This document shows, piece by piece, positions 1 through 11,200 of a DNA stretch of 64,000 nt. The notes beneath the pieces were generated by a model. It did not search any database and had not been told where the DNA came from. It worked only from the letters and a program-made list of their open reading frames with translations. Position numbers and translations under genes: made by a program. The stretch is taken from contig CM034103.1 of the NCBI GenBank assembly GCA_019914945.1, forward strand, positions 9,610,001 to 9,674,000, in the 5' to 3' direction. Numbering within the stretch: the stretch's first letter is position 1; each line of letters begins with the position of its first letter. The stretch is from Typha latifolia. Its lineage: Eukaryota > Streptophyta > Magnoliopsida > Poales > Typhaceae.

Positions 1-144
1 CCATACACTACTGTTAATTTGATTAACTACTATAGTTCCTATAGTTTATGTCAAATAACATCATAGTCTATAGTTTATGTAATTCTACTAATTAAATTAC
101 TAATATACCCTTAGAAAATTTCTAACTTTAACCCACTTTTTTTA

Positions 145-570
145 TGATACGATTCAGGTATAATCGAATGGGATCAAATCATAGGAACATTAGGCTCGAC
201 AGATCAAATCTATTTATCTTTTAATTGATTCATGTTTATCTCTTATATAAGCCCTTAAAGTAAGTCTAGTTATATTATGTACGCCCTTAAGACAAGTCTA
301 GTTAAGTTATGTAAGTTAGTAATACAAGTCCAATTAAAGTCATGTAAGCTTATAAAGTAAGTCCTAGTTTGAGTCGTATAAAATCTTACGACTAATTAAA
401 GTAGAATTCATTATACTTGACTTCTATATATAGAGGGGTTGAGCTTCTTTATTTAATCATTCAAATATTAAGAAATTATTTTAGCCTTGAGCTTATTTTA
501 GGAGTAAGAGCAAGATAATTTAGGAATAGAAGTAAATTAATCATACACATTTATTTTCCTAACTCAACCT
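145..570 (+). mobile_element. LTR of a small Ty3/gypsy-like element, copy 1 (3' part missing)
   Basis: The segment starts TGATACGATTC and carries stretches (cattagGCTCGA-like, AAGCCCTTAAG repeats, a TATATATAGAGG promoter-like run, then the leader TTGAGCTTC) that recur in the same order at 841-1045 and 5983-6410. The TATATATAGAGG run about 290 bases into the repeat would suit an LTR promoter. It passes directly into gag-like internal sequence at about 570, so the 3' part of the LTR and the 5' internal region seem to be deleted. Boundaries are approximate at the 3' end. Confidence 0.6.
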
Positions 571-840
571 AGCCCATGCAGATAGGTCAACCCAAGTAGA
601 TCACACACCGATTGATACTCAATGACTTGGAGGAGCAAGGAAAGAAATACTTGCATTTTTACTACGATGACTGTTTTACCCTCGGTCTAAATGCAAGCGT
701 CAATCAGCCCATGTCATGTTCTTAGGTGATCACGAAGAGGGATGAACCTAAATCAACTAATTGGTATGATAAGCTCTATGAGTACAAGGTTGTCAAAGAT
801 TAGTCACCTTGAGGACAATGTGTTTGGAAACATGGTGGAT
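571..840 (+). pseudogene. Degenerate gag zinc-knuckle region of the same element
   Basis: This sequence aligns by eye with 5716-5982. In both copies a broken frame gives LEE..KKxLxFYxDD followed by a HKCK-like remnant, which resembles the CCHC knuckle at the end of plant Ty3/gypsy gag proteins (GLCFxCDEKFxxGHKCK pattern). Stops and frameshifts make it non-functional. A purine-rich GGTGGAT stretch precedes the next LTR start at 841, where a polypurine tract would sit. No protease or reverse transcriptase follows before the LTR, so the element looks gag-only. Confidence 0.5.
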
Positions 841-1045
841 TGATATGTCTCAAATTTGATTGGATTGAATCATGAAAACATTGGGCTTGCTGGATTAAGT
901 TTATTTATCTTTTAATTAATTTATATTTATCTTTTATGTAAGCCTTTCAGGCAAGTTTAATTATGTCATGTAAGCCCTTAAGGTAAGTCTAGTTATGTCA
1001 TGTAAGCCCTTAATACAAGTTTAGTTAAATTATGTAAGCTACTAA
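841..1045 (+). mobile_element. LTR of the small element, copy 2 (truncated)
   Basis: It begins TGATATG in the same context (GGTGGAT before it) as the LTR at 5983 and matches that LTR for about 200 bases. It then stops abruptly at about 1045, where gypsy gag sequence on the opposite strand begins. The far end of a related LTR may resume at 4113. Confidence 0.55.
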
Positions 1046-1501
1046 TGCAAGGTCCGGCATCAGGCGCTCAGTGGCTCTCCACCACTCTTCCGCCTCCCCA
1101 CGGAGAAGGAAGGTGGCAAAGTTCACCTGACGACTCTCCGGGCACTCAAAAGCGATCAGGATCTTCCGTATATCCACCATCCACCTATTAGCCTCCATGG
1201 GGTCTGTCGTGCCGCTGAACAAAGGGGGGTTAAGCTGCATGAACCGGTTCAGCGACCAGGCGGACCCGCCTCCAATCTGCTCGGCTGGAGTAAAATGCCC
1301 TGACGGCTCCCTCGGTATGTGCATCCCAGACATGGCTGCCGTGCGCTCTCGCACTAACTCCTCGATGAGCCTCTCTTGCTGTCTGACAAGCTGTCCCAGG
1401 GCCTCAATGCTAGCTGAAGCACCGGCTGCTGGTTCATCGACGGGGGCTGGAGCCCGTCCACGACCAGTCGCACGAACAGACCGAGCACGTCTAGGCGGCA
1501 T
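1046..1501 (-). pseudogene. Ty3/gypsy gag, N-terminal part only
   Basis: The reading frame on the minus strand opens with ATG at 1501 (MPPRRARS). It continues through a low-complexity Arg/Ala/Pro leader and a short coiled-coil (VRQQERLIEELVRER) into the start of the retrotransposon gag domain (NPPLFSGTTDPMEANRWM, then FLLRGEAEEWWRA). These are typical of plant chromovirus-type Ty3/gypsy gag. The frame is open for about 150 codons and is cut off at about 1046 by the junction with another repeat, so no knuckle, protease or polymerase remains. A longer open frame starting at 1516 would need a TTG start and was not used. The truncated element can make no complete protein. Confidence 0.85.
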
Positions 1502-1661
1502 TCCTGCTAAGTTCAAAGCAATTTAGCTCTTAATTCACAAGTATAGCACAAGTCGCGAGTGACTCTATTATTCATTACTCCTAGTTATTCATTATTATTA
1601 TTCATTTCCTATGTATTTGAATGATATCTAGGAAGACTTGCCGGATTTATGGTGAACCTAG

Positions 1662-1673
1662 GCTCTGATACCA
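1662..1673 (-). other. Primer-binding site of the gypsy element
   Basis: On the minus strand this reads TGGTATCAGAGC, the standard plant LTR-retrotransposon site complementary to the 3' end of initiator tRNA-Met. It lies three bases inside the end of the LTR (1677) and about 160 bases before the gag ATG at 1501, the expected order for an element on the minus strand. Confidence 0.9.
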
Positions 1674-1676
1674 AGT

Positions 1677-4112
1677 TGAAACACCCAAACCTCCAAATAC
1701 ACGTGTAAACCGCGTGGGTAAATCCCCCCACGCGGTGTATCACATGACCTGTCAGTACAAGGATTTCACAAGGCACACAACATCACAATTTCACTATAAA
1801 TAAACTCAATTATAAGAGTCCGGATACAAGTCCACAGGCCACAACAAGCCTTCCAAATATACATCCAAAATACAATGCTAAAGTCCAAGAAAATACAACG
1901 TCATCATCACACCCTCGCAGGGGCTTAATACACTAATATACGTACTGGAAAGAAAAGCGGCTACTCCCCACGAGGGGTGAGCTTACAGCCCAGCGAGTAG
2001 GATCCATACAATCTAAATTAATGACATCGCATGTATATATCCAATGTATGCCCATATTTGCTAACGATAACGATATGCTTATTGAAATGACTTACCACAA
2101 TTTACTAAGTCAATGCAATTGATAAAGATTACCAATCACTATCCTGGAACATGCTAGTTCCTAAACGTATTATGATAAGTTCACACAGATATAAAGCTTG
2201 AGACAATCTCTTTTCATACACATCTCAATCATAGGTTTTACATGTTATGCATAGCAATAAAATAGCAGTTTAGTCATCTCATGTCTACCAAGGCAATAAT
2301 CATACTTATCATCGCTCACCGAGCTATTCACTACACAGGGTAAATACTCTTAAGAAACAATCATCCATCATCTCATACATCGAGGGGGGATATATACACA
2401 TCTAGCTGTAATGTCACCTACACGTGTATGGCGACACTACATGTGACCGGTTGTCCGTGGCCATCGGACTCGGGACCCCTGGGCGTAAGCCCATATCTCA
2501 CTCTCTCTAAATCATCACTGCCCTCGGCGGGAGAATCGGGAGCCCTCGGCTCATCAACAAACGCCCTAACCCTGCGTCGTCGGGTACCGCTAGAGTTATA
2601 TCCCCGTCTCACAATCATATTCTTCTATCATCATAATCTAGTCCTAACTATGCAGTATAACTACCTGAATGCCACACAGGCTTCCCGACCTCAGGTGTAG
2701 GCCGCTAATAGTATAGACATATATGATACACTCTATCCTTAACCCTGGGCTGAGTGAGTAGGGGTACTGCCTAGTCCGAATTCGACTACTAATGATAGGT
2801 GGAAGTGGTGCAGTGTTTATGCGTGTATAAAGCATGTTATAGTCATCATGATCATTACATTCCATATTCACAGCAATCATACATCTATGCAATGTTATAC
2901 CATACAGGACACATGTAAAGCATTATCATACACATTAACATCCTCATGATACTATGATGAACAGGTTATAAATAACTACATATGCAAAAGATATAACAGG
3001 GAGTACCAATTGCATGCATTAATACTGACATTTCCTACCGTATCATGACAGGTATAATGACTGTAATTATGTTATTCTAAATTTGTATAACTCTACTCGC
3101 CTGGGGGGTCTTACGCGGTGTCAATCCTATTAATTCACGCAAGTAAAGTCATATGTAAGATTAGCCAACTAATAGAATCAATTATCTTATTAGCGTAATT
3201 ATGGTTGGCAATTACATGAGTCAAGGGTCTCCTAGGGCGGGTCTTATGTCATCCTACAATTCACATGATATTAGATCAGGCTAATTAAATCAGGTGCAAA
3301 AAAAGTAAACGGGGTTATAGGGTCCAAATAGTTCCCAAAGGGCTAGGCTAGGGGTATTGGGTTAGGCTCAAACCTAACCTAATAGGCAAGGGGCCAAGGT
3401 GGGCTGCAATTGGGCTGCAACCACAGCCCACCAAAGGCTTGGTTGGTGGGCTGCGGTCTGCAGCCCACCCAACCCAAGCCTAGTGGGCTGGGGGTCTGGA
3501 CCGCAGCCCACCAAGGGGCTCGGTGGGCTACGTCGGACCGCAGCGCACCAAGGGGCTCGGTGGGCTGCGTCGAACCGCAGCCCACCCAGGCTCGATGGGC
3601 TGCGTCTGACCGCAGCCCACAAAAGAAAAGGGGGAGGGGGATCACGGGGGGTTAAACAACCCCCCCCACCCACCCACCCCCCCTCGGTATTCCCCATCCG
3701 AGGGAGGAGACGAAGGGAAGGCGGAGAGGCAGATAGGCTGCGGCGGCGCGGCACGAGGCCGGCGGTGCAGCGCGGGGACGGCGACGGCATGGGTCCGGCA
3801 CAGCACGAGGCCGAGGAGGGGAAGGAAGAAGGGAAGAAAGGAAGGAGGGGAAGGAAAGCTTACCGGGGGGGGGGGGTCGGTGAGCTCGGCGGCTTCGGCG
3901 GCTGTCGGCAACCACGAGGGAGAGAGAGGAGAACGGAGGGGCTGCGGTGAGGGAAAGAAGAGATGAGGGAGATGGGTGGCGTGCACGGCAAAGGAAGGGA
4001 AGGAGAAGAAGAAAGGGAAGGGCAGGCTGGCAGGCTGACAGGCTGACGCACGTGCTCGGCACGTGCGTCAGTCAGGGTTTTTTTTTCTTTTTTTTTAAAT
4101 TGGGGTGTTACA
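1677..4112 (-). mobile_element. 5' LTR (2436 bp) of the gypsy element
   Basis: Read on the minus strand the LTR opens TGTAACACCCC at 4112 and closes GGGTGTTTCA at 1677. These ends are near-perfect inverted repeats of each other and obey the TG...CA rule. The primer-binding site follows immediately. The length suits large plant chromoviruses of the Tekay/Del kind, but that lineage call is an inference without a polymerase. The LTR holds a GC-rich repeat island (about 3390-3625) and a strongly CT-rich stretch near 3640-4060. No matching second LTR is present in the window, so this is one end of a truncated element. Short open frames inside it are low-complexity. Confidence 0.85.
3396..3625. repeat. 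GC-rich tandem repeat of self-complementary units inside the LTR
   Basis: About five units of roughly 45-60 bases each contain GGGCTGCG, a short spacer and CGCAGCCCA, so each can fold into a GC stem; they are joined by CCAAGGGGCTCGGT-type linkers. Frames reading through it in several directions remain open only because of the repeat composition. Confidence 0.75.
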
Positions 4113-4238
4113 ATTTTAATTTTAATTTTTTACCTTGACCTTTGATTCACATGATTAGAACCCTAACTCATGAGGCTACAATCCATAAAAATATTATAAT
4201 TTTCTTACTTCTAGGTCTTTACAAATCTAGTTCGTAAT
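4113..4238 (+). mobile_element. Possible 3' end of an LTR of the small element family
   Basis: The stretch with AACTCATGAGGCTACAA and a TTCGTAAT end resembles 6570-6700 and 42150-42250. It is followed by TGGCATCAAAG at about 4241, which looks like a degraded tRNA primer site. This places it as the end of an LTR whose beginning may be the truncated copy at 841-1045, with the gypsy sequence between them. Confidence 0.45.
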
Positions 4239-5982
4239 GTTGGCATCAAAGACGACATTCCTTGAATGATAGTTAACACGTGATCCAAGACAAATGAGGG
4301 AGGAGCAGGTGTTCATAGCCTGAGCTACCACATCTGAAACCTTCTTTGGACCACTCGCACCCAAGCCATTGCTTCGTTTGCGGTAACACCATCGAAAGAC
4401 CACCAATGACGGTGGTTAATGTTGCAAAAAAACCCTTGGTTGGTGGTTGTGGGTCCGGTACTTCCATGACCACCGATGGCCATGATTGGCTTCGTCGGGC
4501 TGACTACAGGCGGTGGTGGCCGCAGTAGCCTTCAACCACCGTTGGGTGGCCGAATTCGATGGCTACCACTATGAGGGGCTATCATTTCATTGGGATGGAC
4601 TCATTGGTGCTTCCTATCATCGCGACCTTCTAGCAGTGGGACTAAGGTCCCTTCGATAGCCATTGGTGGCCGGTGGACCAACTGGCAATGCGCCCTAGCC
4701 ACCATAGAACTAGCTCACGCTTGAGCATGATTCGACCTTTCATCACCACTCACTGCCACGCTGATCAACTAGATGGTGACTGTCACCGGCCACCTACCCT
4801 ACCTAGCAACCACCGAGGTTACAACGGCATGTGGTGGTGTTCCTAGGCCAAAATCTAAATTTAGCTCTAGGGTTAGGGTTGCACTTGCATAGAAAATAGG
4901 AAGTGTGCGAATTGAGAGGCAGGCCAAATTTTTGCGAATTAATTCGACCACCTCATGCAAACCAGTTTGAGGCTTATGTGCATGACCCTAAGCCCGAGTA
5001 CAAGCTTGAGGATGACTGGTAGAACGACTCGATGGGCTCATGCTATCAAATTGAGCTAAACTCGCATGCAGCCCGGGTGCAACATGAGTCAGACTCGTGT
5101 GCCCATGACCCACATGACCAGTCTCAACCACGAGGTTACATGGCTCGTGATGACATGCCACATTTTTGGATCCAAGCTTGGACAATCAAGCTTGATTTTC
5201 TAAAATCTCTAGAGGAGACCCATTGGACTGGACCTATTTGGCAAAACAGTTTTTCACAAAGCATGGCATGCCCGGCCACCAGATTGTCTAGCTAGCATCA
5301 TTCTACTTAGATGGCGTGATAATTAGGTGGTACTAGTCAGCTCAGCGGATACAACCATTCAAATTTTGGTAGGATTTTACGGATGCAATCTGTGCTCAAT
5401 TTGGTCTTATCCAATATGAGGACTTTTAGACCATGTTGACTAAGTTGACTTAGTTAACAATAGTTCAAGCTTACCGAGATGAGTTAGAATGAATCTGTAG
5501 TTGGGTTACTAATTAGTCAGACTCGACATTAAAGAGTACCTTCATTACTGGGTTTAGGCTTGACATTCAAACTAAGGTCAAGGCTCTACTACCCACTACT
5601 TCTGAGGAGGCCTCTTATTGGTGGTTCTGATGGAGTCTAAGTTGGATCAACTGAACAGATCTGCAAAGAGGAGCGAAGGAAGATGGCCTAAACCCACAAC
5701 CCACTAGAGACTACACCTACCCTAACCTAGCTCATGTAGGTAGATCATGCATCGCTTGATACTTAATAACTTAGAGGAGCATCAAAAGAAAGGCTTGTGT
5801 TTTTATTGTGATGACCATTTAACCTCGGTCATAAATACAAGCGCCAACCAACCCATGTCATATTTTTAGGTGGTCACAAAGAGGATGAATTTAAGTCCAC
5901 TAATTGGCATGATCAGCTCTACGAGTACAAGGATGTCAAACATTAGTCACATTGATGATAAGATGTCGGAAGCGTGGTGGAT
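4239..5982 (+). pseudogene. Degenerate internal region with gag remnant
   Basis: Broken frames near 5380-5640 still read like a retrotransposon gag domain: an FTDAICAQFG core, then QYEDF, a block of AYRDELE type, and FITGFRLDIQTKVKALLP. A knuckle remnant follows at about 5790-5860. Several stops and frameshifts interrupt it. The part from 4239 to 4900 has no recognisable protein and would be the untranslated leader. No protease, reverse transcriptase or integrase is seen before the next LTR at 5983, so the element was probably non-autonomous or lost its pol by deletion. Confidence 0.6.
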
Positions 5983-6704
5983 TGATACGATTCGGGTTTG
6001 ATCAAATCAAATCATGGGGACATTGGGCTCGATGGATCGAGTCTATTTATTTTTTAGTTGATTCATGTTTATCTCTTATGTAAGCTCTTAAGGCAACTCT
6101 AGTTATGTTAGATAAGCCCTTAATGCAGGTCTAGTTAAATCAAGTAAGCTATTAAGGTAATCCCAATCAAGTCATGTAAGCCTCTAAGACAAGCCATAGT
6201 TTAAGTCGTATAAGCTTTTACCCGTCCGAGTAAAATTCATTATACCCAACCTCTATATATAGAGGAGTTGAACTTCTTTGTTTAATCATCTAAGCATTTA
6301 AGCATCCAAGTATTAAAAAATTAATTTAGCTTGGAGCTTATCTTAGAAATAAGAGTAAGATAATATATGAGTAGAAGTAAATTAATCATAACCGTTTATT
6401 TTTTTAGGAGGAAATTTAATCTAGAACCATAATTCTACCTTCAAACTATAGCCATCATGACCTTCACAACCTACTCTATCTTACAACCATTCATCGCCAC
6501 TCTTGGCCATTTACCACCCTCCGACGCCCGCTGCAATGTTGGATAATTACTAATATATCCAACCCTTCCTTTATTTTTTTTATTTTAACTTTTAACCTCA
6601 TTTGATTAAAGCATTAGAACTTTAACTCATGACGCTAATTTTTTATATATTTATGTCTAGACCTTACCTGATCTGATTCATAATATTTTAAGCCATACCT
6701 CAAC
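5983..6704 (+). mobile_element. 3' LTR of the small element (copy 3)
   Basis: It begins TGATACGATTCGG directly after a GGTGGAT purine stretch. It shows the repeated AAGCTCTTAAGGC-type units, the TATATATAGAGG promoter-like run and the CTTAGAAATAAGAG leader shared with copy 1. The 3' limit (about 6704) is estimated from similarity to 4113-4238 and 41720-42250 and is uncertain. Total size would be about 720 bases. Confidence 0.55.
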
Positions 6705-8012
6705 ATATTAAATCAAAAATCTCTTCTTATACCAAATCCTTCCACAGATAATTTAAGTATTTTAGAAATTATCTTTAGTATTCCAATACAATATTTCTTA
6801 GTTGATATTTTTCTATTTGAAAATAGTTAGGTTTACTTAGCTTAGAATGTCATAAAAAAATAATAGAAAAAAAGAAGAGATCGGATTACAAAATTCAAAG
6901 ACAGTTAATCATAAAAGGATAAAAATATAAGGTGTTATTTAAAATCTCTTAGTTTTAATTAGACATGATCTTTTTTGTTGGAAGATAAAGCACACAATTA
7001 TTTATCTAATAGTTAAATTTTAGTCATTCGAGCAAGTGAAATTAGAAAAACCTCAAATGAGGCGGATCTATGGGTGTTGTGAGATGATCTTTTTATATAG
7101 TCATTGGAACAAAAGAAATTATATATGTTGAGATGGGCGCATGGGCCATAAAACAAGAGTCCCTAATAAGATCGAGATCCATATGATGAACAAGAAAAAA
7201 GAAGAAGAAAACCTAATGATCTCGATCCGAATATGACTCCTTTAACTATAAACATAACAATAACATAGATTAAGATCTTATTGCTATAACTACGTAATAG
7301 GACTCTATCTCTACTTGGTTTATATATCATATTTATTTACTCTTATCACCCTCTCCCAAGCTATGCTGATCTACGTTGGTCGACCATCTGAGATCATAAT
7401 TTGAAATTCTAACTAGTTTTTGGAATAAAGAATATGAATTTGAACTTTGAAGCTCTATTTTCTTTTAAAAAAAGTATATATTTTTTAAACTAAAATGCTC
7501 ATGGGAGCATAAGATAGATAAACATACCGATTTTATACAAAATAATAAGGAGAAAATAAAGAAGTTATGCTCTGAGAATTCTCTCTCTTTTTTTTCAAAA
7601 ACAAAAGGAACCATTTAGCATTTAATTTGTCAAAAAGGCAACTAATTTTGACACAGAATTATTAATTGGCTACTTAAATTAAAAGGACATAAAAAAAGAA
7701 AAACTTAAAAGGGCATCTGAGATTATTATTGATTTTATTAGGAACTCCGTTCCCAATTGAAAAGTAGATAAGCAAATTCAATCATGTCGATCCTAGAAAT
7801 CAACTCGCGTCGGGTCAATGCTGGTGCAAAATTGATCACAGATCATGAGATCAAGCTCGATAATTGTAGTGCAACATCGGACCCGATATAATCCGATTCG
7901 AACCTAAACCATTGAACCCGATTGGATCTGATCCATGAGCCATCTCAGGGTCAACACGTAGACTCACGTGACACCCACGAGCGAAAAGAATCCTCCCCCC
8001 ACTCCCCTTCCA

Positions 8013-8015
<3 letters not shown>
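6705..8015. other. Intergenic, no gene seen
   Basis: AT-rich sequence without a convincing coding frame or recognisable repeat. The last 200 bases should hold the PEX3 promoter. I saw no clear TATA box close to the leader. Confidence 0.5.

Positions 8016-8060
<45 letters not shown>
8016..8060 (+). repeat. (CT)n microsatellite in the probable PEX3 5' leader
   Basis: An uninterrupted run of about 22 CT units, followed by a (CTC)n run at 8113-8137. Pyrimidine microsatellites of this kind are common in plant 5'UTRs. The PEX3 ATG lies 233 bases downstream. Confidence 0.9.
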
Positions 8061-8063
<3 letters not shown>

Positions 8064-8292
8064 TTTTCTACCTCGATTCTTGAGACCCAAATCCAATAGA
8101 GTGAAATCCCTTCTCCTCCTCCTCCTCCTCCTCCTCCAAGTTTCTTCTCCAAAACCCTCAAACTTCTCTTGGATATGTGGAGGATTCAACAGTTACTTTG
8201 ACATTTCAAAATCCCTTACCTTGTCATCAGATTATGCATATCGGATATTGGCAATTATCCATGGCCTCCTAGGCTTGTTAACAAAAAAAGCC

Positions 8293-11200
8293 ATGTTTTC
8301 GTTGAGGTAATCTTTGTCTCACGTAGTTTCGATTCAAACCCATTCTCCTTATTCATCTCTTTTGATACAATTTTGTCACATAAGCAGGGGCTTCTGGACT
8401 AGGCATAAGAGGAAAGTCTTGGTTGCTGCTGGAGTATGTGGAAGTGGGTATTTGATTTATAAGCTCTATGAGGCTCAGAGGAGGAGGTTATATCATATGG
8501 AGCAGCAATTGCAAGGGGAGAGAGAAATCGATGAGATTATTAAGGCCCAGTAAGGAATCGAGACATTATTTTGCTACCATCTTCTAAAGTTTTACTTTTT
8601 TCTTGAAACTTGATCTTGTCTTTGCTTTTATCTGTTGTAGATTGCAGGCCCACTTTGAGAACATACAAAGAATTTCTGATACAACCACGCTGCCTTATGC
8701 CGTGCACTATCTGCGATCACGAATATATGAGGAGTTGGACCTTACTCATTTGACGGAGAAGCTAATGCAAGGGAAGGGCCAATCCAGTGCTCTTCCATCT
8801 AAGGAAAAGATTGAGCTTTGGGAAATGCTTAAAGTTCTAAGTTTGTAACTATACTCTAACTAAAATGCCCGTTAATTCTGTTCAATCTTGGTGTCTTCAC
8901 AGTTTATAGCATGATTGATGGAATCCAAGTTGCGTATGGATTCTTTGGTGCTACTTTGGGTGGTAATAGAACATGGGTAGGATTAGATATTCTAAACTTG
9001 TTTATTGTGATCCTTTCCTCTCAGGTTTCACGAGAACAGCTTCTTCTCTGTGGTCCGTTACCATGCTTAGCTTATATGTCAGGGTTCAGGTCAACATCCT
9101 AGGAAGACATCTCTACCTAGACGCTGCTCGCGGTTCAGATGGCTCACCTGTACTGGTAATGCCTAGGAAGACAATCTTTTTTTTTTCTGCAATCAATTTA
9201 TATTTTATTCTAAAGATGATTGAATAATTTGGATTTAATTAAATCCAACCAATTGATTTTTCTTCCTACATATGTATAATGTGATAATATCCATTTTTCA
9301 TAGATTGATTTGAATATGAAGTGTGGACTTTATTTAACTGAAACAAATGATGTAATAAATGTTTTGTGGGTTGTTACTTTTTGCATGAACAGTACTGAGT
9401 ACTGCTTGCAGGTATTTTTTCTACTCTTGTTTCTTTTTTTCCTTTCTTGATATTATTTATGAAACAATCTTAGTATTAGCCTATTAGGGCCTTAACCAAC
9501 AAGGTCTTTTTGGAGTCTTTTATTGGGTGATGATTACAAAGATCATTGTTGTCATCTTCTTCCTCTCTTAGTTCCTTGTTCTTCATTTTCTCCTGGAACC
9601 ACCTTTTCTTTGTTAATTTCTGTTAGATTCTCTGCTGAAATAAAGGTTTTCTTATGTCTCTTATTTTCTTTCCCAATAGAAGAAAAATATTCTTTTTAGA
9701 CAGTTTTAGAGTTATTGAGATGACTTGAAGAATAATTGGAGAGTTGGACAAAAAAATCAGTATCTTGAAAGGCACATTGCAGACTTCCAAGCCTTTAACC
9801 TGCAACATGAACATAGGTTCGATTTCAGAGTGAATGTTTCTGCAGAAAAAAACATTCCTTATCAAGTCCCAAGAAGGAAGAAGTACAAACTTCATATTTC
9901 TAGTTATAAGTGGATCCAAGAAACATACGTAGAGCAATGGATCGATTGGCCTTAGTCTCAGTCCTTCAGTCACAACCTTCCTTGAATCTAATAAACAAAA
10001 CCACATTTTGCTTGAATCCATTTGGAGGAGGAGACGAAGATAGCTTTGTCCCTAGAACCATCACTTAAAACTATAATAACCTTGATCTAGAGAGTAAGTG
10101 ACTAAGCTGATGTGTGTAATGACAATAATATGAGAATTGAGAAATGTATATGACCTCGTTAATGTGCAATATAAAGTTGAAACACCAAGGGGTTGTTAAA
10201 ATGAACGATATGTTGTAGAGTAAATTTCTCCAATTGATTAGGATCAATAATTGTTTCATTAATTTCACAAATCATAATTTCATCAGAAATAAGACAGCTT
10301 TTGATTATGCAGAGATATTATTGGGTATTGTAAAGAGTAGATTTCTTTCTAGCTAGATACCATGACTGCACATTCTGAGGTGATAGAGGTTGTGAGTATG
10401 ACTTACTATAGATATGCACACTTGATGAACTTACCAAGTTGCCATTCAAGTTGAAGGAAAATTTCATAGGATGAGAACAACAAAAGGGACCTGCAGCTAG
10501 GCTTTTGGTGGCATCACACATGTGCCAATTGGCAACAACAAGGAAATCCTTGTGCCTTATGATCTCACTAAATGATGCCCTCTTAAAGAATTCTTCTAGT
10601 ATAGATCTAAAAGCTGCAGGATCTTGTACCATGCAATATCTACCAGTGATATATATTGCTATCGTTTAAGTATTGGTGCCAGTCTAAAACATGAATTCCT
10701 TGAGTATAAGTATAAAAGTCAGCAACTCAGCATACACATTGGGGAACGGAGTTAGAGTTAACTAAGCGTTTGCACGTTGATTAGTTTAATTATTGCTTAC
10801 CGAGTACTTTTCCAACTTATTGGACAGAGTTCCCTAATGCTTCCTATGTTGAAGGGAATAGTCAGATGAGGCTTGTGATGCAATACAAAGTTTACAGAGC
10901 AGTGAACTGAGTTTGGACAAATTTCCACTTATCTGTCAAACAAAAATGGGCAGAATGGTTATGTAGATCTCCTATTTAGGGCTTTCAACAAGATTCAATA
11001 GTTATTAATTTGTTGGAACTTAAGTTGCATGCAAATTCTTAGTCAAATCTAGGTGGAATAGAGGCTTTTATCTCTTTCTAATGTGTGAATGGTCACATTT
11101 GTTGTGATGGCATTATTCATATCAGAACATGCCTAACAGACTGTTATCATCTGACTAAGGAGCACTAGTAGGCCCATCTTGTGCCCCATATTGTAATCAT

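Noticed and set aside
3399..4062. Several overlapping frames of 110-180 codons on both strands
   Set aside because: They come from GC-rich hairpin repeats and CT/GA-rich LTR sequence; content is low-complexity and all frames are open at once.
7851..8189. Minus-strand frame with long RERERE and RRRRR runs
   Set aside because: Translation of the (CT)n and (CTC)n microsatellites in the PEX3 leader.
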